From: Lethocerus indicus
Taxonomy: Eukaryota; Arthropoda; Insecta; Hemiptera; Belostomatidae
DNA: 64,000 nt
Direction of reading: 5' to 3'
Assembly: GCA_019843655.1 (NCBI GenBank)
Contig: JACDQD010000004.1
Location: forward strand, 32,065,872 to 32,129,871
Under the pieces are notes generated by a model, which was given only the letters and a program-made list of their open reading frames with translations, made no database searches and had not been told where the DNA came from. The translations under genes and the position numbers were made by a program. Below are positions 22,651 through 32,299 of this stretch, one piece after another (the stretch's first letter is position 1; each line of letters starts with the position of its first letter).

Positions 22651-23184
22651 CGGTTTCCCCCCCCCCTCTTATCATGAAAATACACTTGGAAGTTGGATCA
22701 TCAGTTTCAGTTTGTAATTAGTTCGAAAGACAGATAATTTCTGCTTCCCGGCCGGTGATAAACAGTCGCATGACTCAACCTATGCCTACCATGTGCCGTA
22801 CGGCCAATCAATTATGGAATGAAAGCGGAAACTGCGGGTTGGCGGCGCAAATTGCGAACCCGCCGTGGCGGATGACCTTCGTTCGAATATAAGCACAACG
22901 AGTTATTGACTCAGTAGCGTCGTCCTACAGCCGAGAAAGTGGCAGCCGGGACGGGAAAAACTCGCAATTGGATTGAAGGCCAAAGTCTATAGAATTATCT
23001 ATCTCCTTCCGAATGGAAAAAAAAATATAAGCTGGACACGAACCTTTCCCCCGGCATCCTTATTACAGTTACAAATACATTATTTTTGCATTAAATACAT
23101 AACAGACTATCTTGGACAGTATACAAATGTTGGTTAATGCGTACTGTAATTGTATAATTAAATATATATGTAAATAGAATTTTC
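22651..23184. other. Intergenic DNA, nothing recognised
   Basis: A short C run lies at about 22660-22670. An imperfect hairpin, GCGGGTTGGCGGCG ... GCGAACCCGC, lies near 22836-22862. No gene is supported. Confidence 0.4.
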
Positions 23185-23760
23185 AATTGAAATTCAAACA
23201 TAACCTTTTCAAGATAAAGTCAACCTTCTACACATCAAATCGAAAATTTTCCGGGTCATATTCAACTTTTGCTGAAGCAAATGCAAGTGCGAAGCAAATT
23301 CAAATTTAATCTTTTCCAATATAAAAGTCAACTCGGAAAAGTCCGAATCAAATGAAGATATATCATTTTTCGAGGTAAATTAAACTTTGTCCAAGTCGAA
23401 CCGACGTCAGGACTTTTCATGTCAAATTCAAATTTGACCTTTTCCAACATAAATTCAAACCTATCCAAGTGAAATAGAAAACTATTCCAAGTGAAATTCA
23501 ACTTTCGCTAGACAGCATTAAATTGTTTTTACAAATAGAATTGAAATTTAACACTTTCCAAGATAAATTCAAATTTCTCCGAGTTTAATCGAAAATAAAA
23601 AATTTAACCTTTTCCAAGTCGGACCAAAACGTTTCCATATCAAATTAATCTTTTGCTGTGCGAAATTCGACTTTTTAAAGTTAAATTCAATATCAACGTT
23701 GTCCAAGATAAATTCTCCAAGTCAAAATAAAAATTTTCGATATTCCAAATATTCTATTTT
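23185..23760 (+). repeat. Degenerate 20-25-bp minisatellite
   Basis: Many diverged copies of units like CTTTTCCAAGATAAATTCAA and AAATTCAAATTTAACC occur in one direction across about 570 bp. Spacing is irregular. No frame survives, so this is an aged tandem repeat. Confidence 0.75.
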
Positions 23761-23864
23761 ATTCGAAAAAATACAATGGACGAGAGTTCGCTGAACCGCA
23801 GAGGATGAGAATTGTGGAATTTATTTGGAAATGGTTGAATTTGACATTGGTCTGTAAAAGTAAA

Positions 23865-24000
23865 AAAATGAAATTTTATTCACGAAACTTCTTTATTGAC
23901 CCTATTCTGAGTCACAGGAGAATCCACCCTATTTATGGTACATTGTTTTATGTCATTTACGTCGGTCCTTATTTGCGATTTGAGGAAAATTCGTTTCTAA
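23865..24000. repeat. Dispersed repeat, copy 1 (partner at 26688-26830)
   Basis: TTATTCACGAAACTTCTTTA, GAGAATCCACCCTATTTATG, GTACATTGTTTTATGTCATT and CCTTATTTGCGATTTGAGG each have close counterparts in order at 26688-26830. The element type is unknown. Confidence 0.7.
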
Positions 24001-24200
24001 CGTCTGGGAAAAACAAAATAAGCGGTCGTATTGCACCGCGTCCGTTGTCCACGTCCCAACTTCGTAAGTCCTGACTTCGTCTGTAAACCGTCTGCTACCC
24101 ACCGCGTACCGGTATCGGCGGGAGGGTCACAAACGGTATTTTGCATAAATTACACATACTGGTTTTCGACTCGTAAACGGAGCTACATTTTTTGTTAAAG

Positions 24201-24282
24201 CCCAGAAATGTGGAGTCGCCGTCCGCGTCCGAACTTCCGAGTCGGCGCTTGGGCGAGAGCGCACGAAGCGCACGCGAAGCAG
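24201..24282 (+). CDS. Candidate internal exon, unknown protein
   Basis: An acceptor-like TACATTTTTTGTTAAAG ends at 24200 and a donor-like GAAGCAG|GTATAAAG begins at 24283. The 82 bases between are GC-rich and translate as PRNVESPSASELPSRRLG followed by ESARSAREA, a Ser/Glu/Arg-rich piece with GC-ending codons. The flanks are AT-richer on the 5' side. No neighbouring exon was identified and no family is recognised, so this could be chance in a GC island. Confidence 0.25.
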
Positions 24283-24500
24283 GTATAAAGTTAGATACGT
24301 GTCTAGGATGGAGGGTGAGGCGGGGGCGGGGGTGGGGTGGGGTGGGGAAAGTCACGGGGTTGGAGAGAGAGGTCAGGGCAAAATGCGCCCCGACGAAATG
24401 TCAAATTCGAGTTGTGTTCGAGGGCGGATGACCTTTAAGTCGGATAGTGGCTGAGATGGGGGCGGGGGGGGGGGCTCCGTCCGCCGCCGTGAGGCCGGCC

Positions 24501-24558
24501 CACGTGACCGCCCGGGACACAAACGTGACCGCCCAGACAACAGAAAACACACGTGACC
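24501..24558 (+). promoter_or_regulatory. Cluster of three ACGTGACC motifs
   Basis: CACGTGACCGCCC at 24501, ACGTGACCGCCC at 24523 and CACGTGACCC at 24550 are spaced 21 and 28 bp. Two are full CACGTG E-boxes. The local sequence is GC-rich with a G run at about 24462-24473. It resembles the GTCACGTG cluster at 4127-4170 in motif and orientation (CACGTGAC is the reverse complement of GTCACGTG), suggesting a bHLH-zip-type regulatory region. Confidence 0.4.
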
Positions 24559-24719
24559 CTGCATCTAGCCCAATAGCTACGCTCAGCACCAGCTGCATTC
24601 CGCCACCGTCAAGAAACGGCTTTCGTACGGGCATTCTAGACCGAGCCAATATACTGGAAATCCTCCACGCTTCACAACGAAACTTAATAAGCGATGGAAA
24701 TAATACCTGCAAATTATTT

Positions 24720-25170
24720 TAAAAAGAAATACTTTAATAAAATCGATAAGCGATAAAACAGTGAGGCACTATAAAATTACCTGCGGAAGCTACTAGAAAA
24801 CTACGAAAAATAATTTGTACTAAAAACTATTAAACGGGAAGGCAGTAAGTAGCCAAAACAGTTTAAAATACATAGAAACAACTAAAATGTGATTCGAGCT
24901 ACTAAAACCAGAAAGAAACTACTAATATATGCTAAGAACGCTCTAAAAAGTTCTAAAACCGACTTAAAAATGTTCAATAAACGATAATTTAGCAGAAATA
25001 TCCTCTGAATTTTATTAAAAGTAGAGCTAACGTAGGAATTGAATAAATAACTGAAAGATTTTAACCCTAAAATTACTATGGAAAATGTCTAAAAACAGAA
25101 ACAGGAAAGCAGAAAATAGCTAAGACAATTAAAAATACTCAGTTTCAAGATAGAACCACTAAAATGTTTG
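24720..25170 (+). repeat. Degenerate A-rich minisatellite
   Basis: Loose reiteration of CTACTAAAA, CTACGAAAA and CTAAAAT-type units over about 450 bp with strong strand asymmetry. No reading frame. Confidence 0.55.
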
Positions 25171-25239
25171 GCCGGTCTTGTAATTGACCTCGTTTAGGCT
25201 AGAAGAGGGGAAACATATATAATATATAAATGGATACAT

Positions 25240-25305
25240 ATTCTCCGTTCGATGTATCCTAACCGCCATATTGCCCTGTAAAATAACGCGATATAACATC
25301 GGTCA
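25240..25305. repeat. Second copy of the 2660-2715 segment
   Basis: GTATCCTAACCGCCATATTG then CTGTAAAATAACGCG matches ATCCTAACCGCCATATTATC then TTGTATATTACTGCG at 2671-2712. Confidence 0.55.
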
Positions 25306-25309
25306 ATTG

Positions 25310-26144
25310 TTAAGGTGTTATTATTAAATTGCATTAGGATTATAGGGGGGAGGGAACTCGATTTTACCAAAATTTGCATACTGCAATGAATAATTGTCAA
25401 ATGATTAAACGATTAAGCGATTTAAACCTTATTTTTGGTAATATAATTTTCAAATTTCAACCCAACGGTAGAAAGGGCCGGTAGGTAGGGATAGTAGGGA
25501 TCAACACTTATACCGCATATTTCAAGTATCAAAAATTATGTCGTACCACTTAATTAAAACATAATGTTTCATTATCAATGCTTTTGTTATTGGAGTGCAT
25601 AAATATAAAAAATTGGTGTAATAAACTGGCTCTATCTCGCGTTTCGAGATACTCTAACCACTGGAGCAAAATTTGGTCGCGTATCGAGGTTTTAAAGTGC
25701 ACGTTAATATTTCTATCGACTATTTATAATTATTTTGGTTAAAAAAATATTTTTTCAATTTATAGTTTTCATAACTTGAATTGTGGATACCGGGATCTTA
25801 GGTCGGCCAATCCAGGAATGCTTTAATCTGAGCATATCCTGAAATATCCTTCAGGATATTTTATCCTTCGTGCAGACTGCAGCCCCAGGGGGGGGGGGAA
25901 AGTTGAATAATCGGCTTTCGTAGCCATTTTAAAAGCTGGAGAAAATCCTCGTCCGACCGGATAATTTCCAGTAATTGGAGTTGCATTGGTTACAGTGGAA
26001 AGCCGTCGGCGGAAAATAAGATCGAATGCAAATGGCCGGTTTTCCCTTCGCCGCGGGGAAATTCGCGATTTCCACTCTAACGGTGGCGTGATGTTAATAC
26101 GATATTAGACACCGTTGAGATAGTTTTGAAACAGTTTTCGCGGC
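25310..26144. other. Intergenic DNA, nothing recognised
   Basis: AT-rich with a G run at about 25889-25898. No coding frame or RNA gene is supported. Confidence 0.45.
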
Positions 26145-26195
26145 CTTAACCGTTTCGGCCGTTCGCCACCTTCAGTAGCGGTGTCGGGGGGACCA
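26145..26195. repeat. Palindromic MITE fragment
   Basis: CCGTTTCGGCCGTTCGCC followed by CTTCAGTAGCGGTGTCG matches the inner arm and core. Confidence 0.65.
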
Positions 26196-26687
26196 TTCCC
26201 GTCGAGAATCTGTAATTTATGCGCCCGAAATTCCATTTCGATTCATGTATACCTCAAGTATATTTGAAATTGCCTAAAGCCGATCACGAAATTGATTTTT
26301 CAGCCGACCTTTACATCGACAGGTCCCGGCGTTTTGTAATCTTCTCGGTGGGAATCGCGAACTGCGGCGGGGGGGGGGAAATAAAAAGGAGGATAGGATG
26401 TAAATGGCAGGAAAAACAAATTTGAATTTGTGCCGTGAGATCCGGGACCCGTTCCTAAGCCCGTTGGGCCGGCAACCGAGTTGCATTTCACATTTTGCCG
26501 GTGACTCAATGTCAAGATTAATTCAACACGAAGCGGCAGGAGGCCCCACCATTCAATGGGTACGCGCCGGCCCTGAAATGGGAAGAAGACGGTCCTCTCC
26601 CCATTTAACGGACGATGCTCAATTCCAAGACGATGACTGTGCTTCGATGGCCTATTCCACATGTTCCCCCACTTTTTTTCTGAAGAA

Positions 26688-26830
26688 TGAAAAAATTTAT
26701 TCATTAAACTTGTTCACGATTTGAATTGACTAGATAACACCAGAGAATCAACCCTGTTTATTGTACATTGTTTCGTGTCATTTACATCTGTCCTTATTTG
26801 CGATTTAAGGAAAATTCGTAGTACGAACTT
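26688..26830. repeat. Dispersed repeat, copy 2 (partner at 23865-24000)
   Basis: Matches the 23865-24000 element in order, with substitutions and small indels; GTACATTGTTTCGTGTCATT and CCTTATTTGCGATTTAAGG are the clearest blocks. Confidence 0.7.
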
Positions 26831-26984
26831 TGGAAGTTCGCGGGGAATCGGAGCCTGTTGTAGGCCCTTCTTTAATCGGCGAGAAAGAAGAAACTGGAAG
26901 AATGAGGGAGAGATCGAAAATGTAATTAAGTAAAAAATTTTCTTTATATAAATTGCTATTCTAAGTTTTTATATATGCTCATCC

Positions 26985-27012
26985 CGTCCGCCACCGGGAT
27001 TCGAAACCATTT
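26985..27012 (-). repeat. tRNA-like B-box, SINE remnant
   Basis: On the minus strand GGTTTCGAATCCCGGTGGCG is a B-box followed by the CGGTGGCG context, also found after the B-box at 30249. Confidence 0.35.
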
Positions 27013-27424
27013 AAAGAACCGTTTAAAGGAAAGTAACCGGCGTCGATTGGTTTCGATCGGGAAAGTGCAGTTGGTCTTTCGCGTCGCGTGCAGTTAAGTA
27101 TTCGACGAAATTTAGATAATGTTAAAACACATATAGTGACAGTGTATAACTGTATTATCTAATGCTAGCATAAGTGCGTACTTCTTGTTTGTACAATGGT
27201 AATTTGTACAATTGTATTTTAGGATAAAAGACAGGAAAAAACAGAATGGAGAATACAATGGGAAGGGAAAAATAGGAAAAAGAAAAAAAAAAGAATTTCA
27301 TTTGTTCAGAATTTACGACCTGCTGCCTGATAGACTCAGTCACTGTTTATTAGGGTGATTTTTTCAACAGACAACACTTAAATCCATTGAACTTATAACA
27401 TTTAGGGATTGTCGATTGTGCAAT

Positions 27425-27505
27425 AAAAAATGTTGAAAAAAGAAGAAAAAAATAAGAAACAAAAAGAAAAGAAAAAAGAAACAGAAAAAGAAAAAAGTAG
27501 TGTAA
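27425..27505 (+). repeat. Purine (GAAAAA) tract
   Basis: Almost pure A/G run with GAAAAAAG units; similar purine runs at 27270-27295 and 27680-27765 flank copies of AATGGAGAATACAATGGGAA. Confidence 0.85.
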
Positions 27506-27764
27506 AAGTTTGGACTTTTGGCCCGAATGGATTGTGGTACTCTAACTGATTATGTACAGGATCCTGATTTTATTCAGGATTGAATTTTTCTGTACATTAG
27601 TTATTATAGGCTACGGTATGCTAGGGTAACTACTATTCTGTCAAGTCGGTGGTATTATGAGGGCTTCGGAAGGAAATGGCAGAAAAAATAAGGGAAAAAA
27701 AAGAAAAGTACAAAACAGAATGGAGAATACAATGGGAAGGGAAAAAAGCAAAAAAAAAAGAAAA

Positions 27765-28470
27765 AATTGTTGAAATTCCCAACTCATCGACAACATGAGT
27801 ATAATCAATCCTTCGTAAAATTGTTAACGCACGATCCATTCCCGATATAAATCCCTCCGTTCAAAACTCCCAAACTAAGTATCTGCATGAACATTAATGC
27901 AATTCTTCACTGATTTGGTCTTACGAGTAGCGTCTTCAGTTGAAGACGTCTACAGTTCCCCCGTCTTCAGTAGCGTTACGTCAAATTATCGAGGCGATAT
28001 TTCCCAATATAGGCAACAACAGTCGGGCAACACATGCTTCCGAACCTGTCCAAAAACAGAACTGGCGTGGATACGTATAAAAATAGAGTTACGTTAAATT
28101 AGTAATGTTTCGAGCAATTATTAATTATGATATACCGCCGTTGTGGAACGGGAAAATTAATGTACGACCCGTACTATCATCACAGTTGGTTGGTAATAAA
28201 ATCGTAGGACATGACAGGTCCGAGAATTAAATCCCAGTTCCTCGTCTTGTGCTAATCTGAAAATTCAAGAATAACGGAAAAATTCCGAATTGATTTCAGA
28301 ATGCGCTCCTCGGATTCGAATAAATCCACCACGTCATGGTTTTTTATCATAAATTCTTTTACTCCCTGTCGTGCCACAGGCAGTGTCAAACAGGCGCCCC
28401 ATAACTATCCCGATCAGTTTCTTTCGGTGTAATTAATGACTGTCGTCGTAAGATTTCGGATACTATTTTG
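27765..28470. repeat. Duplicated right half of the foldback element plus flank
   Basis: This is a close copy of 21962-22650. It covers the right arm (TCCCAACTCATCGACAACAT onward) and continues through the shared flank. The left arm is absent. Just upstream, two blocks with GAATGGAGAATACAATGGGA (about 27243 and 27720) correspond in reverse to the T-rich middle of the first copy, so the locus is rearranged rather than simply copied. Confidence 0.85.
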
Positions 28471-28690
28471 GATATTGGATCGAATTGGTTTCGATCGGTC
28501 AAGTGCAGTTGGTCTTTCGCGCTGAGTGCAGGCCTCGAAATTGGCGGTCTCGATTGGGACAAGACGAAATTGTTCGAACGTAAAAAACGTTTAGGTGCGG
28601 GCCGGGCGTGCACCTCTTGTTGTTGCATTCTCGGCTGCACCCATACCCATACCCAAGTCGCCACCCATCCTTGAACCGGGAACCCACGAA

Positions 28691-28715
28691 CCACACACAC
28701 ACACACACACACACA
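28691..28715 (+). repeat. (CA)n microsatellite
   Basis: About 25 bp of CA repeat. Confidence 0.95.
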
Positions 28716-28954
28716 GACAGACGGCGGGCGGGTTTCGCAACTATACTACTATCACATATGAACGGTGTCCTTGACGCGAGGTACCCGATTATTTCAACAC
28801 GGCGGTTACTCGTACCCAAGTGGTACAGGTTCGGAATATTTCAATCGGCCGACCTACATAGAAGTTCGCTCAAACTTCGCCGATTGGGCGACGAGTCGAT
28901 CTAGTCGATTTATTACCGTGTGCTTGTAACATATTGAAAATAGTAAAACTCTGT

Positions 28955-29105
28955 TTCGCGTTCTTCTCCTGTCCCGCCGGTCTGGTCTTTTTTTTTGCTA
29001 GACCGGTTTCGGCCGCTCGCCATCTTCAGTAGCGGTGTGACCCACTTCGGCATATTGGCACATGGGACGCTTGTGAGGCATCCTGTTTGCACTGTCACTT
29101 ACTTC
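28955..29105. repeat. Palindromic MITE, left arm and loop
   Basis: GTTTCGCGTTCTTCTCCTG, GCTAGACCGGTTTCGGCCG and CGCCATCTTCAGTAGCGGTG follow in the expected order; the right arm is missing. Confidence 0.75.
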
Positions 29106-29154
29106 ACTTGTACTGTGGAGGCATATCCTCGAAGGATATGCATCATATCCTTTT

Positions 29155-29360
29155 TCATAGAGAATATGGAAATATTCAAGAACAAACGACAGAATAAATG
29201 AGCAAATAAATTTCCAGAGTGATTCTATATTCACCCTGCTAATACTACTGAACGACTTCAAAATGAATAAATCCTCTGGTATTAACGGGGTGAATATGGA
29301 ATCACTCTGGGAATTTATTTTCTCATTTATTATATTCTTTGTTTATTCTTGAATATTTCA
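29155..29360. mobile_element. Short hairpin element (~75-bp arms)
   Basis: The arm from about 29166 (GAAATATTCAAGAACAAACG ... CAGAGTGATTCTATATTCAC) is inverted at 29286-29358 (GTGAATATGGAATCACTCTG ... ATTCTTGAATATTTC). A loop of about 45 bp contains ACTACTGAACGACTTC. There is no open frame. It looks like a palindromic MITE unrelated in sequence to the main family. Confidence 0.8.
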
Positions 29361-29382
29361 TACATTAGGTGACATATATGTG

Positions 29383-29385
<3 letters not shown>

Positions 29386-29479
<94 letters not shown>
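29386..29479. repeat. (CA)n(TA)n compound microsatellite
   Basis: CA repeat to 29424, followed without a break by TA repeat to about 29479. Confidence 0.97.
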
Positions 29480-29480
<1 letters not shown>

Positions 29481-29529
29481 CAGAAGAGCTTCGGACTCTT
29501 TTCAGTCCGTCAGTTTTTTTCTGTTTCGA

Positions 29530-29630
29530 AGTAAAACGCGATTACTATGGTTCGTAATGCTTAAATTTATAGTATACTCTTTGACGTCGTTAGGATTTTT
29601 CTTAACGCCTCTCTATTATTGAACAGTTTA
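29530..29630. repeat. Dispersed repeat, copy 1 (partner at 43655-43730)
   Basis: AAAACGCGATTACTA, then TATAGTATACTCTTTGACG and TAACGCCTCTCTATTATTG, have counterparts AAAACACGATTACTA, TATAGCGTAGTACTTGACG and TAACACCTCCCTACTATTG in the same order at 43655-43730. Confidence 0.65.
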
Positions 29631-30218
29631 GGTCAGTTCCAATAAAACACTGGCGCGTGTAAAAATCCGTACTGACGAACTGAGCTATACGCTGAGTTAG
29701 AGCTAAACACCGTGGGACGGAACGAAAAATAAAAATAAAAAATAAATTTCGGATATGAAACAAATGAGAAAATTATGGGTTTCACCGATTTCACGGGTCA
29801 CAAGCGTATATTTTTCTTCTCGGTATCACTTTCTAAATTCGAAAACAAAAACAAAAAAAAAATAATACGAAACAGAAAATAGCTCCGCCCGTCAATAATG
29901 GAAAGGGCAATTTGGCAAGGACAACAAATTACACGGTCAATATCGGGCCGATATTCAATTGTAGGGTGGATTAGAGAGAACGAATTTAAAAAAAAATACA
30001 GAGCTCATAAATTAGAGGCTCGTAAGCTCGTTATAATTCGGTCGGGTAGTTTGGTTATTGTACCGACGATATCGTGTGCACGGAACTAGTATACCTTAGT
30101 CCAAAATATCGGTGCATTCAAATGCAGAAAGGCCGGCGGGCCGCTATGCCCATATTCGCGTACTGTCTAAAATATTCTATGCAAATTTCATGAAAAATAA
30201 ACTGTTTGTAATTTGCCA

Positions 30219-30275
30219 GTTAGCGGCCCATATGGGTCCGGTCGTTGGGGTTCGAATTCTGGTGGCGAGTTCAAA
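30219..30275 (+). repeat. tRNA-like A/B-box pair, SINE remnant
   Basis: GTTAGCGGCCCATATGG resembles an A-box and GGGGTTCGAATTCTGGTGGC is a good B-box. The spacing is too short for a full tRNA. The ends can pair only with many G-U pairs, so it is a SINE head or tRNA fossil. Confidence 0.35.
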
Positions 30276-30371
30276 TTCAACCGATAACACATAACTCTTA
30301 ATACGGAAAACGTAGGAGTAAAAGCATCTTTGAAAAACTGTTTCCAATAATGGAATCATAGATTGAACAAG

Positions 30372-30374
<3 letters not shown>

Positions 30375-30437
<63 letters not shown>
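30375..30437. repeat. (TA)n microsatellite
   Basis: Perfect TA run of about 62 bp at the left edge of the first 65-bp direct repeat (30440). Confidence 0.97.
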
Positions 30438-30439
<2 letters not shown>

Positions 30440-30441
<2 letters not shown>

Positions 30442-30507
30442 GCTAATTTCCCATTGAATGGAAATAAAGAAAAACCTTTCATTTCTTTGTCATGTTGGAA
30501 AAATTAA
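30440..30507 (+). repeat. ~68-bp direct repeat, copy 1
   Basis: TGCTAATTTCCCATTGAATG then GAAATAAAGAAAAACC recurs at 30814-30880 as TGCTAATTTTCCATTGAATG then GAAATAAAAACCC, ending in both cases with GGAAAAATT or GGGAAAAATT. Confidence 0.75.
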
Positions 30508-30813
30508 CATCCACGCGCTCGATCCTCCCCGCAGGTATAATATATCATAAAATTTCATTTTTACGGTGACACCGGCAAATAAATCGATCCATCCGATTGT
30601 AATAATGTCCCGAGGGAAATTCGGGAATCGGGCGTGAGCGTTCCGAGGCCGGTTATTTACTTAGCGACTAGTGCTGATTCGGTAACCTAATTTCAGAGGC
30701 GTCTGCAAAACGGACAAATATTAACAGAATTCGAACCTTACAGTCCCACCAGTGAAGTGCCATGAAATTCGCACCCAGTCGATAAAATATTAAGAAAACT
30801 ATGAATAGTTAGC

Positions 30814-30880
30814 CTTGCTAATTTTCCATTGAATGGAAATAAAAACCCTTTCATCCCTCTGTTGTATGGGAAAAATTGAA
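30814..30880 (+). repeat. ~68-bp direct repeat, copy 2
   Basis: Partner of 30440-30507, about 375 bp downstream in the same orientation. Confidence 0.75.
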
Positions 30881-31064
30881 CCGATCTGGACGTGCGATTA
30901 AGAAAACTAATTTTTGTAGAGCCTACAAATCTACAAAGTCCCGTTTGTACGTGACCTGGCCGCCCAAAAACATACAACAGATGTCACAACGGAGTTTTAC
31001 AATTTGAAAAATCGAAAAATGATACACAAATGATTTTCTTTTACATTCATTCCTGCCAACGGGC

Positions 31065-31200
31065 CTTTCTACTGCGTCTTCAGTAGCGGCGTCACTCACT
31101 CCGGCACTTAGGGCGCTTTTTGGGTAAAGAGTAGAAATACAATTTAAAAAGAAAGTCTCGAAAAAGTTCGGATGTCGCTAGGATAGGGCAGTTCATTCGT
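31065..31200. repeat. Palindromic MITE core with shared flank
   Basis: CTGCGTCTTCAGTAGCGGCG followed by CACTCACTCCGGCAC and TTTTTGGGTAAAGAGTAG. The flank matches 5535-5625 base by base over most of its length. Confidence 0.65.
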
Positions 31201-31483
31201 CGTATACAAAAGGTTTCGGGCTAAATCATAGTTTACGGTGTCCCACTAAATATTTATTTTCCTATCCAAGTACAAATGCTTTATTTTTCTATAAATTTAC
31301 ACAGTAAGTAGATCGAAAAATGATATTCAAATTATGAGTTTTTGGGGGGGTATTTCGGCCGGCGGGACTTTCTACATTTAAGTACTCGATTATTAGGACA
31401 GAGACTAGTCGTAATTTTGTACAATATTAATGTGGTAATCGGGAAAATTAACAATAAAAACCCATTTATACACCATCCTATTC

Positions 31484-31486
<3 letters not shown>

Positions 31487-31514
<28 letters not shown>
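31487..31514. repeat. (TA)n microsatellite
   Basis: Twenty-eight bases of TA directly left of the mariner MITE at 31513. Confidence 0.95.
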
Positions 31515-31738
31515 GGATGAGTTTCGTTTGTCCCAAAATGAACGCAAGATTTGAATCGAACTGTGGCTGCCAAACTTTCATTATTTTTGAAATATTATTC
31601 AACAATGAAAACACGTTGTTCTATATAACGGTACTGACCCTAAATTAGAAGCTGTCAAATGGTTTTAATAGGGTTGTTAACTTTACTGGCAAGAATGGTG
31701 GCAAATTCAAATCTTGCGTTAATTTTGGGACACCCCTA
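31513..31738. mobile_element. Tc1/mariner-derived MITE (~225 bp)
   Basis: The left inverted repeat GTCCCAAAATGAACGCAAGA then TTTGAAT is matched by the reverse complement of the right end (GGGTGTCCCAAAATTAACGC then AAGATTTGAAT), and TA lies on both sides. The GGTGTCCCAAAATTAACGC terminus is typical of an insect Tc1/mariner lineage. No transposase remains. Confidence 0.8.
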
Positions 31739-32024
31739 TATAAAGGTGGAAAGCCAGAGTTGTGGGAGTAAACTCCTAACCGGGTAGTAATTACAATTTG
31801 CACAAGCGAGTACTCCAGTAATTTCAAACAAGTTTTATTTAATTAAATACAAATGATACATCGATGAGACAATATACAAATGGTGATTCCTACATGCATA
31901 CCGGCCTGTTGTCCTTACTACTATATATATATATATACTTAAATATTATGGTACATTGATCGTGAATATTTAACAATGTTGTATTGATAATCGGGAAAAT
32001 ATACAATAAAAACCCGAGAACTTG

Positions 32025-32260
32025 AGCTACACTCACTACATTCACTCGCACAGACACACGCACATTCACTCACGCACTTTGCACTGCACTTTGCACTTGC
32101 CACTCGGGTTCGCTACACTGCTCGGTGTCGGTGCACTGATCACTGGGGCACTGGTGCCCCACTGTATACTGGACCGGTCGTATACCGTCGTTAGCACTAT
32201 ACACTGTAGGCACTTTAACTGGCAGATTCACAGCTTTCACTACGCTGTTTCACTTTCACT
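32025..32260 (+). repeat. CACT-rich degenerate tract
   Basis: Roughly twenty CACT tetramers in 235 bp, many as GCACTTTGCACT or GGCACTGG, without a fixed period. Read as an aged minisatellite; a cluster of NK2-type CACTT sites is an alternative. Confidence 0.45.
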
Positions 32261-32299
32261 TTGGATGGGGGGCGGGGGCTCTTCTAGCTGGGCGTGAGG

